Shown: positions 34,304-43,824, numbered from the stretch's first letter. The stretch: DNA of 64,000 nucleotides from Candidatus Atribacteria bacterium (GCA_018402425.1 JAGYIZ010000001.1:1-64000), one strand, 5' to 3'. The notes: generated from the letters alone by a model not told the origin. Numbers and translations are program-made.

Positions 34304-36460
34304 TTATTGATTAGCTTTATAATTCTCCCAAACTTCCAACACTTCGGGAAAATCAATTTTTAGTTTTTTGATGGTCTCCAGATTAGGTACGCCATTCTCA
34401 TCCCATCCCTTTCTCTGGTATACAACATCACACAGTGATTTATATTGACTCTCTCTGTAACTTCTTAAGGCTCTTAGCTTTTCCTCAACTGTTTTCCCTT
34501 CGGTTGAAAATCCTACTTTTTCTTCCAATTGTTTATCATATAATTCGACATTTGAATCATATTCCTTCATAGTTACCGGACCCATTGCACGATAGGGAAT
34601 TGCATCATTTTTTCTTGTTCCAAAACCCATCTTTAAATTTAGCAATCTCTGGAAATTATGCACTGCTTCCGATTGTTTAATAATATCTTCTGGGGAAATC
34701 TTTTTCCCGGTTACTCCTTCAAATATCCAGCAATAATTTTCTACGTGTTCCGGTACTTTAGCAGCTGCAATACCTGAAAATATTTTCTTATTATCAGCCG
34801 GTTCAATGTCATTCCAGGGAAGCTTGCAAAGCCCTACCAGGGAAAACCAGGTCCGAAATAGTGGAAAATAATACAAAGCTTCTGCTTTATCCTCAAAGGT
34901 AGGAATCTGATTGTTCACCTGGTCCATAAAAATCAGCCAGGATTCATCATGCTGCGGTCCTTTGTTGGCAATGCCGTATCCACCCTGCTGAGCAAGCGAT
35001 TCTTTGGTTCCGTATTCAGAAAATTCCATTCCTTTGCATTCCATTCCAATGTCATTTAAAAAATTCTCATCTGCCTGATAATGTTCGGCAAAATATTTCT
35101 TGCATCGACGCACTCCCTGGCCGGCAATTTTTCCAAAACCTTCTCCCTGGGCAATTTGATGGATAAGTTCTAACAGGGCATTACTGTTGCCGAATGTTAA
35201 ATCCAACCCCCCGGTTCTCTCTTTATTTAAAATACCATTTTCATAACATTCCATTAGAAAAGCAATGGTAGTGCTCACCCCAATGGTGTCCAAGCCATAA
35301 TGGTCACAATAAAAATTAGCCTCTAAAACAACATCCGGGTCAAAACATCCACAGTTACCACCAAATCCGGCTGCTGTCTCATATTCAGGTCCGTCAACTA
35401 TTACTTCTTCTCCTTTTAATGGACCGGTTTTCAGTTTAAATTGATCAACGGCATGGGAACAGCGTAAATTACATCCTATCCAGCAGGAATCACCTGGTTG
35501 CTTCTGTGAAAAACGATTCAGCCAAACCTTATTACTTATATTTACTGCCTGGGGATGTGAACTGAATTGATAATTATGAACAGGTAAACAGTTATGGTTA
35601 TTCATGTGGTCTAAAAGATTGGCAGTGCCGGTTTCACGCATACCATTCTGAATATGGTCTAAGGAAAGTATTTCTTTTGTTAAACGCTGCCCTGCTTTTT
35701 TTAATAATTCAGGATTAGCTGGATTGTTGCTACTTCCCTTTACACCTTTATATTTAACAACAATGGCAGCTATTTTTTTATTTCTAAGAACTGTTCCTGT
35801 ACCGCCTCTTGCTCCCTGTTTATAACGTATTTTTTTACGGCCACGATCATACCAGCTAAAATTTAGGATTCCCAACAGTGCATTTTCTGCTCCCTGGCCA
35901 GCAGACACGACACTGATATTGCTCTTATCTTCTTCGCTTTCTGCAAAATGTTCAGTCAGTTTCTCTGCTAAAATATAAGAATTGGTTTCCTCGTATGGAG
36001 ACACCTGTACTTTAATTTCACCTTTATTTCCATCAATAAATATAACTACATCCTGCTCAGCCTTACCTTGAATCTCTAAGGCATCCCATCCCGAAAATTT
36101 TAACAATGGGGCAAAATAACCACCAGCATTGTTGTCATTAGCACTTCCGGTTTCAGGGGAAATACTGACTACATGACTCTTACCACAACCCGAATATTGG
36201 GTTATCCCGCAAATTGGTCCAGTACAAAACACCAATTCATTTTCCGGGTCATCCCACTTTGTCTCCGGCTTCACTGCCTGCCATAGGTACCATAAACCAT
36301 AACCACGACCACCGGTTAACACTTCTTTCACTTTTGCAGGAACAGTTTTAATTTTAGCCTTTTTGTCGGATAAATTAAGATAAAGGACCTTATCCGTATA
36401 ACCTTTATTTACTTTGGCTGGCTGGTATTGAGTTGACATCAGCAAACGTTCTTCAGACAT
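34304..36460 (-). CDS. Aldehyde:ferredoxin oxidoreductase family (tungstopterin enzyme)
   Basis: AOR-family enzymes oxidise aldehydes to acids with ferredoxin, using a tungsten bis-pterin cofactor and a [4Fe-4S] cluster. The 718-residue protein has the N-terminal domain (GGRGYGLWYL, TGPICG), cluster Cys326, Cys330 and Cys334 in DSCWIGCNLRCSHA, a late Cys in GLCKLPWND that would be the fourth ligand, and pterin-binding GPEYETAAGFGGNCG. AGGAGG lies six bases before the ATG. The Cys spacing (x3, x3) differs from the CxxC start of the Pyrococcus enzyme. It is probably co-transcribed with the GTPase gene upstream (68-base gap). Substrate unknown. Confidence 0.9.
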   Translation of the reverse strand: MSEERLLMSTQYQPAKVNKGYTDKVLYLNLSDKKAKIKTVPAKVKEVLTGGRGYGLWYLWQAVKPETKWDDPENELVFCTGPICGITQYSGCGKSHVVSISPETGSANDNNAGGYFAPLLKFSGWDALEIQGKAEQDVVIFIDGNKGEIKVQVSPYEETNSYILAEKLTEHFAESEEDKSNISVVSAGQGAENALLGILNFSWYDRGRKKIRYKQGARGGTGTVLRNKKIAAIVVKYKGVKGSSNNPANPELLKKAGQRLTKEILSLDHIQNGMRETGTANLLDHMNNHNCLPVHNYQFSSHPQAVNISNKVWLNRFSQKQPGDSCWIGCNLRCSHAVDQFKLKTGPLKGEEVIVDGPEYETAAGFGGNCGCFDPDVVLEANFYCDHYGLDTIGVSTTIAFLMECYENGILNKERTGGLDLTFGNSNALLELIHQIAQGEGFGKIAGQGVRRCKKYFAEHYQADENFLNDIGMECKGMEFSEYGTKESLAQQGGYGIANKGPQHDESWLIFMDQVNNQIPTFEDKAEALYYFPLFRTWFSLVGLCKLPWNDIEPADNKKIFSGIAAAKVPEHVENYCWIFEGVTGKKISPEDIIKQSEAVHNFQRLLNLKMGFGTRKNDAIPYRAMGPVTMKEYDSNVELYDKQLEEKVGFSTEGKTVEEKLRALRSYRESQYKSLCDVVYQRKGWDENGVPNLETIKKLKIDFPEVLEVWENYKANQ

Positions 36461-36527
36461 TACAAACCTCCTGAATATTTATTTTTTATTACTCAATATA
36501 GTATATATTATTATATCTTCCCATTTT

Positions 36528-37847
36528 CTATCCGGAAAATTTATGTTGCAATATATCTTGTAAATCAGGCTTCCCGATTTCCTGTAATTCATATCTTACT
36601 CTGACATATTTTTTAGCAATTCTCATGACTCTACTTAAATCAATTGGCGTACCTATAATCACCAGTTCAGCATCGCTATTATTTATAGTGGCTTCCAATT
36701 CCTTAATCTGTTCCTGGCCATAGCCCATTGCTGGTAATAATGTACCAATAAGGGGGTATTTTTGATAAGTTTTTTTTATGCTGCCCACAGCAAAAGGTCT
36801 GGGATCAATAATTTCCTTAGCACCATATTTCTGTGCAGCAACCACACCTGCACCAAATTTCATTTCACCATGCGTTAAGGTTGGACCATCTTCAATAACA
36901 ATTACCTTTTTACCTCTAATTGTCTCTGCCTGCTCGACTTGAATAGGTGAGGCTGCCTCAATTAATATTGCTTCTGGTGCCAGTAAATAAATATTTGTCC
37001 TTAATTGTGCAATGTTTTCCGGATTTGCAGTATCAATTTTGTTAATTACCACAATGTCTGCCATTCTTAAGTTAACTGCGCCCGGATAATAGGTTGTTTC
37101 ATGACCAACTCTATGGGGATCGGTAACTACAATGTGTAGATCCGGCTGATAAAAAGGAATATCGTTATTGCCTCCGTCCCATACAATTACATCAGCCTCT
37201 TTCTCGGCTCGCTGTAAAATTTCACCATAATCTACACCGGCATAGACAATATTGCCCAAATCGATATGGGGTTCATATTCTTCCCGCTCTTCTATGGTAC
37301 ACTGATATGAGTCCAAATCATTATAAGTTTCATAACGCTGCCAAATTTGTTTGGTTAAATCCCCATAGGGCATAGGATGTCGGATCACTACTACTTTTTT
37401 ACCCATTTCTCTTAATATTTGGGTTACTTTACGGGTAGTCTGACTTTTCCCGCTCCCGGTTCTGACTGCACAAATAGAAACCAGGGGTACTTTTGCCTTT
37501 AACATAGTATTTTTAGGACCCATCAACCTGAAATCAGCCCCTTCTGACAAAACCATCGAAGCTCTTTCCATAACATACTGATGTGGTAAATCACTATAAG
37601 CCAGAATGACCTGATCGATATTGTATCGCTGAATTAAGTCAGGCAAATCCTCCTCGGGGAAAATCGGTATACCGTCAGGATAAAGTGGTCCGCTTAATTG
37701 GGCTGGATATTTTCGCCCGGCGATATCAGGAATCTGTGTAGCAGTAAAAGCTTTCACATGATAATCATCATTATTGCGAAAAAAAACGTTAAAATTATGA
37801 AAATCTCTCCCTGCAGCCCCCATAATAACAATATTTTGTTTTTTCAA
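36528..37847 (-). CDS. COG2403-type predicted GTPase / cyclic 2,3-diphosphoglycerate synthetase-like
   Basis: A 439-residue protein with an N-terminal Rossmann-like region (IVIMGAAGRDFHNFN), a P-loop AVRTGSGKSQTTRK near residue 130, VVINKID and DGPTLTHGEM. This is the COG2403 family, whose archaeal relatives include cyclic 2,3-diphosphoglycerate synthetase; in bacteria the role is unsettled. Its position directly before the AOR gene raises the possibility of a link to aldehyde metabolism or pterin maturation, but that is inference. Confidence 0.8.
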   Translation of the reverse strand: MKKQNIVIMGAAGRDFHNFNVFFRNNDDYHVKAFTATQIPDIAGRKYPAQLSGPLYPDGIPIFPEEDLPDLIQRYNIDQVILAYSDLPHQYVMERASMVLSEGADFRLMGPKNTMLKAKVPLVSICAVRTGSGKSQTTRKVTQILREMGKKVVVIRHPMPYGDLTKQIWQRYETYNDLDSYQCTIEEREEYEPHIDLGNIVYAGVDYGEILQRAEKEADVIVWDGGNNDIPFYQPDLHIVVTDPHRVGHETTYYPGAVNLRMADIVVINKIDTANPENIAQLRTNIYLLAPEAILIEAASPIQVEQAETIRGKKVIVIEDGPTLTHGEMKFGAGVVAAQKYGAKEIIDPRPFAVGSIKKTYQKYPLIGTLLPAMGYGQEQIKELEATINNSDAELVIIGTPIDLSRVMRIAKKYVRVRYELQEIGKPDLQDILQHKFSG

Positions 37848-37998
37848 ACAGAATCACCTCTTCTCTTCTATATGTTCTAATTGTAATATTTATAGAACAA
37901 GAAATCAATTTCTTTTGCTAATCTAATTTAAAATAGAAAAAATATAGCATTTATTTAGGCTCAATTTGTAGAAATATAAAAAATGGGATAAAAGAAAT

Positions 37999-38048
37999 AG
38001 ACATCTGTCTTACTTATTGTAGAGAATAATAAATAAGACAGATGTCTA
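37999..38048. terminator. Stem-loop after the lysine transporter gene
   Basis: Perfect 15-bp arms TAGACATCTGTCTTA (37999-38013) and complement (38034-38048) with a 20-base loop, followed on the plus side by AAAAAA. It lies just past the transporter stop codon at 38077. Confidence 0.75.
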
Positions 38049-38076
38049 AAAAATATAATAAATTATTATGTACTGA

Positions 38077-39750
38077 TTATTCTGACTCTTTTTCTACAAA
38101 TTCCTCTAGAGGAAATTTTATACCCAATTGATTAGCAGAGATAGAAGACAATAAATAGACAGCAAGATAAACTAAAGCAAACCCAACAATCAAATCAATA
38201 ATGACAGGAACTCCAAGTCCGGCAAGAATATAACAAAATGCAGCAATTAAGGCAACAGTAATAGCATAAGGTATCTGAGTCCTGACATGATCAATATGGT
38301 CAGACCCGGCAAAGGTCGAAGACATTACTGTAGTGTCAGATATTGGGCTACAATGATCTCCCATTACAGCTCCGGTTAAGACACTGGAAATTACAATTGG
38401 AAGAACAGCACCTACACTTACTCCCAGAGGAATTACAATTGGTGTAACGATAGCCATTGTTCCCCAGGACGTACCGGTAGAAATAGCAATAAGGGCTGAA
38501 ATAATAAAAGTCAAAATTGGTAGCATTACCGGGGATAAATAGCTCCCTAAAGCTCCTACAATATATGGAGCAGTTCCCAATTCATCACATATGCTCCCGA
38601 TTGACCAGGCTGTAATTAGAATTAATGTTGCATAAACCATCATTCGTGCCCCGTTCATAAAGGAATCCATTATTTCTGCTACAGTTGCTATTTTTTGAAC
38701 TATGTACATAATCATAGCTACAATAAAAGCAATAAGTGTAGCCAGCAAGATGGCAAACATGGAATCTGCATCAGATATAGCCTGGGAAAATGATTCCGCT
38801 TCACTACCACCACCGGTTGCCCACATAAAATAAAATGACAAGAGAACCAATAGAATGATTGGTACCCACAGGTTTGTTGCCTTTAAAGAAGCTTTTGGAG
38901 CCACTTTTAATTCTGAGGTACCTGCCAAGGGCCTGGAATCTTTTGCCCATAACTCATGGGTAGTTCTGGCACGATATTCTGCCTTTAACATAGGACCAAA
39001 GTCTCTCCCGGTATAAGCAATAACACCAACCATAATAATAGCAAAAATAGAATAAAAGCTATAGGGAATACTGTTTAACCATAAAAAATATGGTGATAGT
39101 TCAATGCCTTCAGGAAGAGAATCTCCAATTAAACCAACCTGATATCCAATCCAGGTAGAAATTAGAAATATAGAAGAGACAGGAGCAGCAGTCGAATCTA
39201 CAATATAGGCAAGCTTTTCTCTTGAAATATGATATTTATCAGAAAGAGGTCGAAATAAATTTCCGATAAAGGCTGAATTTGCATAGTCATCAATAAAAAT
39301 CACAATTCCACCCAACCAGGAAAATATTTGTGCCATTTTAGAATTGTGGGCTTTCTTGGCTAATGATTCCAAAAAAGCCTGTCCTCCGCCTGAGAAGAAA
39401 ATCATGCCCATCAAACCACCGACTACGAAGAAAAACAAGATAATACTGGCATTCCAGGAATCAGCCACTGATGATACCAGAGTACTGGCTGTAGTATTGA
39501 CACCTGCCCATAAATTGCCATTATGCAGTATTGTCGCACCAGCCCAAACAGCAATAAATAAAGATATCAAAGCCTCTCTCAAAATCATACAAAGAGTAAT
39601 AGCCAAAATAGGAGGAACCAAAGACCAGAACCCGAAGTTACCTGTGCTCTCTTCTTCAACAGCCCAACCTGTTAAGGACAAGAATAATGTAATCATAATC
39701 ACAAAAAATATTATGATAAAAATTCGATTAAAATTGTTTTTCTTAATCAT
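38077..39750 (-). CDS. NhaC-family transporter, probable lysine transporter (LysW type)
   Basis: A 557-residue membrane protein with about twelve helices, an N-terminal signal-like helix, and NhaC-family signatures such as TGTSWGTMAI, GDHCSPISDTTVMSS and FIDDYANSAFIGN. NhaC proteins are usually called Na+/H+ antiporters, but a subgroup (LysW) is controlled by lysine riboswitches and is predicted to import lysine. The lysine riboswitch upstream assigns this one to that group. AAAGGAA precedes the ATG. Lysine specificity is inferred from regulation. Confidence 0.85.
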   Translation of the reverse strand: MIKKNNFNRIFIIIFFVIMITLFLSLTGWAVEEESTGNFGFWSLVPPILAITLCMILREALISLFIAVWAGATILHNGNLWAGVNTTASTLVSSVADSWNASIILFFFVVGGLMGMIFFSGGGQAFLESLAKKAHNSKMAQIFSWLGGIVIFIDDYANSAFIGNLFRPLSDKYHISREKLAYIVDSTAAPVSSIFLISTWIGYQVGLIGDSLPEGIELSPYFLWLNSIPYSFYSIFAIIMVGVIAYTGRDFGPMLKAEYRARTTHELWAKDSRPLAGTSELKVAPKASLKATNLWVPIILLVLLSFYFMWATGGGSEAESFSQAISDADSMFAILLATLIAFIVAMIMYIVQKIATVAEIMDSFMNGARMMVYATLILITAWSIGSICDELGTAPYIVGALGSYLSPVMLPILTFIISALIAISTGTSWGTMAIVTPIVIPLGVSVGAVLPIVISSVLTGAVMGDHCSPISDTTVMSSTFAGSDHIDHVRTQIPYAITVALIAAFCYILAGLGVPVIIDLIVGFALVYLAVYLLSSISANQLGIKFPLEEFVEKESE

Positions 39751-39927
39751 TGTTCGAAATATTCCTTTCTAATATTTTTTTACTGGATTTGAACTTTTGA
39801 ACTAAAATGTGCAAAATAATAAAATTATTTACTCACATCAATATTATCAACCCCCTTTTTGATGTGTTCTAAAAAAGACTATTTTGGAAATCAATTAGTT
39901 CCTTATCCTTACTATTATGTTACAATT

Positions 39928-39966
39928 AAAAAAAGCAATCAACAAGCGCTGAGCTCATCGATTGCT
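39928..39966 (-). terminator. Riboswitch expression-platform terminator
   Basis: On the minus strand, AGCAATC (39966-39960) pairs with GATTGCT (39940-39934) around an imperfect inner hairpin, followed by seven T. It lies about 45 bases past the lysine aptamer, so lysine binding would favour termination before the transporter gene. Confidence 0.8.
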
Positions 39967-40009
39967 CTAAATAAATAACAAACTTTCTTTTTACCTCCCT
40001 CTTATATCT

Positions 40010-40200
40010 CCTCGATGAGATAGCGCACCATCAGAGACCGGAAATTTCCCCTGATGACAGTACTATGATTGTTGACCATAGTCCCAGCCTGAATGTTAGA
40101 GCAATGATTTTCAGACTTCGGCGAAGACCCCTTCCCTGATAAATCATTGCAGCTCAGCTCATTATCAATACTCTTGATCGTTCGCGCCTCTACCCCACTT
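40010..40200 (-). promoter_or_regulatory. Lysine riboswitch (L box) aptamer
   Basis: Read on the minus strand, the conserved blocks occur in order: GGGTAGAGGCGCGAAC, AAGAGTA, GGGAAGGGG with the hairpin CTTCGCCGAAG, ATCATTGCTCTAAC, CAGGCTGGGACTATGG, ATAGTACTGTCATC, and the closing GGTGCGCTATCTCATCGAGG. These are the hallmark elements of the five-helix lysine aptamer. It governs the NhaC-family transporter. Positions are estimates to within a few bases. Confidence 0.94.
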
Positions 40201-40239
40201 CAGATAAAAAGTGAGGCAATTCAATATTTAATTTTCTTC

Positions 40240-40268
40240 AAATTAGCATAATAAAATTAGAAAGTCAA
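40240..40268 (-). promoter_or_regulatory. Promoter of the lysine riboswitch transcript
   Basis: Minus-strand TTGACT (40268-40263), a 17-bp spacer ending in TGC, and TAATTT (40245-40240), an extended -10. The start would be near 40233, about 30 bases before the aptamer. Confidence 0.5.
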
Positions 40269-40321
40269 TTCTTTTACGCATAATTCATATTTTTTCTATT
40301 TTTACTTCTTGATTACTTTTG

Positions 40322-40460
40322 AACACTTATCTTGGCTCCTGATTGCACTTGTTCAAAAATTTTGGCATCTCCAATAATTTTTCCAAAGACATTCACAGAA
40401 CTTGCTGCCCGAATATTATTACCCCGACTGGCAGGAGTTTTACCAAAGAATATACGGTTA
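40322..40460 (-). pseudogene. Coding-like remnant of an unrecognised gene
   Basis: A 48-codon open stretch on the minus strand without an initiation codon, ending at a stop near 40322. It reads FFGKTPASRGNNIRAASS, then NVFGKIIGDAKIFEQVQSG. The biased, protein-like composition suggests the tail of a lost gene downstream of the alcohol dehydrogenase. I could not place the family. Confidence 0.35.
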
Positions 40461-40471
40461 TAATTAATTTA

Positions 40472-41749
40472 CTATCTCATATTTTTTATTACCGTAAAAT
40501 CTCCGGTTTCCGCAGCTTCCAGAATGGGTCCCATATATTCATCAACTAAATCTGCATTCAATGGTATAGGCATATTCTTTAATTTCATATCTAATTGTGG
40601 ATTTTTGGCAGCTTCTAATGCCCTTTTAACGTGTTTTTCACTAAATTCAGGAATATCCGTTAATTTATAGGGGGCACCGATACTCTTATTAAAATTAACC
40701 AGACCTTCAGCAATTGAAATGCCAAGATTTCTTCCTGAAAGTTTATCAATATCCTCAGAAATAAAATTATTTCTTTGCAATACCTGTCCTATTACATGTA
40801 ACTGTCTTTCAATCGCTGGTGCAAAGAATACAGTATAATAAGGATTCATAATACCACATGCTCTGCCATGGCTGGTAATATCAACAAGAGAGAAACTGGT
40901 AAGGTGAGCGCCATTAGTTCCACCAACCATGATAGCGTATCCACCTAAATCAGTTGCTAAACCTAATGCTTCCCTGGCTTCTAAGTTTTCAGGATTTTCG
41001 ATTGCTTTTTTGGTATTCTGGAAAATTAATTCCAGGGCAGTTGAAGTAATCTCACTGGTTAACTCAAATTTATCTTCTCCTGCTCCGTAAAAGACCTCTA
41101 AAGTATGGGCAATACCATCCAAAGCCCCATCAATTGTTAAGGATTTAGGCATACTTGCAGTGACTGAATAGTCAAATACCGGTCTTTGTGGAATAATTGC
41201 CTCATCAACAATCAATTTCTTCTGTCCGGCTACCGGATCAGTAATATTACTATATTTAGTTAAATGAGCAGCTGAACTTGATGAAGTTTGAATTGCAACA
41301 AATGGCCATAATGTTTTATTTGAATCTTGTAAAGCACTGCTAACTAAGCCTGTTCCCAAATAATCATCAATTTCAGGACTGTGCAAACCAAGAGTCGCCA
41401 ATACATTGGCTGCTTTAACACAGTCAATATTACTACCACCACCAAAAGCAATAACACAATCAGGCTGATAATGTAGAATATAACTTTCTATGCGATAAAC
41501 ATCTTCTCTAGGAGTATTAGGCCTAGAACCAGGCACAATCCGGTTACCTGCTAATTGGACATTATTTTCTCTTAGATATTCAACAATCTTTTCAATTTCA
41601 TTTTTTTGGTGAGTTTGATTTGCTACCAACAATGCCTTTTGACCATACTCAGAAGCAAGTTTGCCAATTTTATTTAGAACATCTAAACCATGGGTATAAC
41701 TATTACCTTTAAATTTATCTATTAATTCATATGCTTTGTCTTTAAGCAT
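40472..41749 (-). CDS. Iron-containing (type III) alcohol dehydrogenase
   Basis: A 425-residue dehydroquinate-synthase-like dehydrogenase. The N-terminal domain has the NAD-binding FGGGSNIDCVKA near residue 100. In the C-terminal domain, DGALDGIAHTLE and GAHLTSFSLVDITSHG supply the metal-binding Asp and three His, although the His usual two turns later in the AHxMAHPLG motif is Phe here. It would reduce an aldehyde or oxidise an alcohol or hydroxy acid. It ends a cluster of catabolic genes and shares the strand with them, 88 bases after the lyase gene. Confidence 0.85.
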   Translation of the reverse strand: MLKDKAYELIDKFKGNSYTHGLDVLNKIGKLASEYGQKALLVANQTHQKNEIEKIVEYLRENNVQLAGNRIVPGSRPNTPREDVYRIESYILHYQPDCVIAFGGGSNIDCVKAANVLATLGLHSPEIDDYLGTGLVSSALQDSNKTLWPFVAIQTSSSSAAHLTKYSNITDPVAGQKKLIVDEAIIPQRPVFDYSVTASMPKSLTIDGALDGIAHTLEVFYGAGEDKFELTSEITSTALELIFQNTKKAIENPENLEAREALGLATDLGGYAIMVGGTNGAHLTSFSLVDITSHGRACGIMNPYYTVFFAPAIERQLHVIGQVLQRNNFISEDIDKLSGRNLGISIAEGLVNFNKSIGAPYKLTDIPEFSEKHVKRALEAAKNPQLDMKLKNMPIPLNADLVDEYMGPILEAAETGDFTVIKNMR

Positions 41750-41837
41750 TTTAATTCCTCCTTTATCAGAACCAATATTCTTAGCAAAAAATACTATGGC
41801 TACATATTAAAATATCACGATTTGGATTAAAAATTGA

Positions 41838-42722
41838 CTAATTGATACTAACATTATTAATAATTTCTTTCAATTTTTCTCTTGCCTCGGCAGTCAAAGG
41901 CTTAATCGGATTTAAAGTATTCCCTACATCAATCCCTCTTAATTTTAATCCTTCCTTCATAATAACCGGGAAACTACCAAGCGAAAATGCCATACGTAAA
42001 GGTGCCAACTTAAATTGCGCATCCAATGCAGTCTTATATTCCCCTTTTTGATATAACTCATAAATAGAAACTACTAATTCAGGAACAATATTAGCTGTCG
42101 CGGCAACACTGCCATGACCACCATAAGCCAAAAATCCATAGATTAATGTATCTCTTCCTGCCAGGACAGCAAAACCTTTTCCTGTACACCGAATAATTTC
42201 TGCAGCCTTGCTCATATCTCCACTACTGTCCTTAATCCCGACAATATTATCAATACTGCTCAAACGAATTATTAATTCCAAGCTTAAATCAACGCCTGTT
42301 CTTCCTGGGTTATTATAAAGAATAATGGGTAAATCAGTACTAGAGGCAATTTCTTTATAATGTGTATAGAGCTCTTCTTCGTTTGGACTGATAAAATATG
42401 GCGTAATAACCGATAAAGCATCAACTCCTATTTTAGTAGCCATCTCAGTTAATCTAACGGATTCTTTGGTAGTAATAGCCCCGGTACCTGCATAGACCGG
42501 CACTCTGTTATTAGTTGCTTCCAAGACAGTTTCAATTACTTTTCTTTTTTCATCAAAGTCAATACCATAACCCTCTCCAGTACTACCCAGTGGAAAAACA
42601 CCATGCACTCCTGCATCAATCAGATAATTGTTCATTTTCTTAAGTGTCTTACAATCAACTTTTTCTTCTTCATCAAATGGTGTAATCATCGGAGGAATTA
42701 TTCCTCTTACTTTAAAAACCAT
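41838..42722 (-). CDS. DapA-superfamily lyase (KDG aldolase / DHDPS-like)
   Basis: A 294-residue Schiff-base lyase with LGSTGEGYGI near residue 45, YNNPGRTGVD with the catalytic Tyr, and Lys in GIKDSSGD. It differs from the lyase at 6825. The neighbourhood (dehydrogenases, LarA-like protein, flavoproteins) suggests breakdown of a sugar acid or keto acid rather than lysine synthesis. Specificity cannot be read off. Confidence 0.85.
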   Translation of the reverse strand: MVFKVRGIIPPMITPFDEEEKVDCKTLKKMNNYLIDAGVHGVFPLGSTGEGYGIDFDEKRKVIETVLEATNNRVPVYAGTGAITTKESVRLTEMATKIGVDALSVITPYFISPNEEELYTHYKEIASSTDLPIILYNNPGRTGVDLSLELIIRLSSIDNIVGIKDSSGDMSKAAEIIRCTGKGFAVLAGRDTLIYGFLAYGGHGSVAATANIVPELVVSIYELYQKGEYKTALDAQFKLAPLRMAFSLGSFPVIMKEGLKLRGIDVGNTLNPIKPLTAEAREKLKEIINNVSIN

Positions 42723-42755
42723 TCTTTGCTCCTTTTTACTTTTTTAACTATTATC

Positions 42756-43649
42756 TTATTCTTCCTTCAACGAAACCCCATTCATCTTCTCATAGAACAG
42801 GGCCAGTCCGCCATGGTCTACCTCTGTGTGACCTTCTGCCATCAGGGTCTGCATCATCTCCATGACCTGGGCAGTCAGTGGCATGGCATTATGTAAGGCC
42901 TGGCTGGTAGATAGGACATTGGTCAGGTCTTTGACATGTAGCTTCATACGAAAGCCGGGATCATAGTTGGCTGAGAACATCCGGGGAGCCTTGTCGGTAA
43001 AACACTGGCTGCCGGCCAGTCCTCCCTTTATGGCATCAAAGATGCGCTTGGGGTCTACTCCGGCTTTCTTGCCTAAGAGTAGAGCTTCTGCTACTACGGC
43101 GATATTTACTGCTACTATTGACTGGTTGACCAGTTTGGTGGTCCCTCCGGCACCGATGTCACCTACCAGGACCGGATTGCCTAGGATATCCAGGATGGGC
43201 TTACAGGTATCGAAAGTGTCTTCTTTTCCACCGACCATGATGGCAAGGGTTCCCGATCGGGCTTTCTCCTGTCCTCCGCTTACCGGGGCATCAAGCATCT
43301 CTACTCCCTTTTCTTCCAGCTTCTTGGCTATATCCTGGGAGACCAAGGGGGCAATGGAGCTCATGTCGATGAGTATCTGTCCGGAGGAGAGACCTTCTGC
43401 TATACCTCCTTCTGCAAAGACGGCTTTTTGGACATCCGGGGAATTGGGGAGCATGGTTATGATAATATCACAATTGGCGGTTACATGGGCATTGGAGGTT
43501 CCCTTCTGGGCTCCAGCTTGGGTAATCTCCTCTAATGGTTTTTCATTCAGGTCATAGGCTATCAGGGGATAGCCTGCCTTGATGAGATTTTTGGCCATGG
43601 GAAGGCCCATGATGCCAAGACCGATAAATCCTATTTTTGGTTTAGACAT
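42756..43649 (-). CDS. 3-hydroxyisobutyrate/tartronate-semialdehyde dehydrogenase family
   Basis: A 297-residue beta-hydroxyacid dehydrogenase: NAD-binding GFIGLGIMGLPMAKN at the start, substrate-binding DAPVSGGQEKARSG near residue 120, and the catalytic Lys in GAGGTTKLVNQ. It would interconvert a 3-hydroxy acid and its semialdehyde. By eye the gene is close to half G+C, with CC- and GG-ending codons, against about one third for its neighbours, which suggests recent transfer or a special constraint. It sits 33 bases before the lyase gene. Confidence 0.88.
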   Translation of the reverse strand: MSKPKIGFIGLGIMGLPMAKNLIKAGYPLIAYDLNEKPLEEITQAGAQKGTSNAHVTANCDIIITMLPNSPDVQKAVFAEGGIAEGLSSGQILIDMSSIAPLVSQDIAKKLEEKGVEMLDAPVSGGQEKARSGTLAIMVGGKEDTFDTCKPILDILGNPVLVGDIGAGGTTKLVNQSIVAVNIAVVAEALLLGKKAGVDPKRIFDAIKGGLAGSQCFTDKAPRMFSANYDPGFRMKLHVKDLTNVLSTSQALHNAMPLTAQVMEMMQTLMAEGHTEVDHGGLALFYEKMNGVSLKEE

Positions 43650-43824
43650 GGTTTGTGTCTCCTTTCTCTGACTAAAATATACTTTAATAATATTCTATCT
43701 TAAAACCATCAAAATTAAAAATTTTAACAACTAATTATGATAATTTTGTTAGTTTAATTGAAAGAAGAAAGCAGGATGAGTAATTTTAATTATTTAATTT
43801 AATCAACAATAAACAAATATTTCT

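Larger units (their letters stand above)
39751..40471. other. Leader region upstream of the lysine transporter gene
   Basis: This 720-base span holds the transporter 5' leader (39751-39927, nothing recognised), the riboswitch terminator, the aptamer, a promoter and a short coding-like remnant next to the alcohol dehydrogenase gene (40322-40460). Confidence 0.6.

Noticed and set aside
38077-39750. Na+/H+ antiporter annotation for the NhaC-family gene
   Set aside because: Family name only; a lysine riboswitch upstream makes lysine transport the better call.
41838-42722. dapA (lysine synthesis) for either DapA-superfamily lyase
   Set aside because: Neither gene sits with lysine-pathway genes, and one has HOGA-like loops; lysine uptake is separately controlled by the riboswitch.
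42967-43557. Plus-strand 196-codon open frame inside the hydroxyacid dehydrogenase gene
   Set aside because: It is a shadow of the more G+C-rich gene on the minus strand, whose NAD motif and catalytic residues are unmistakable.
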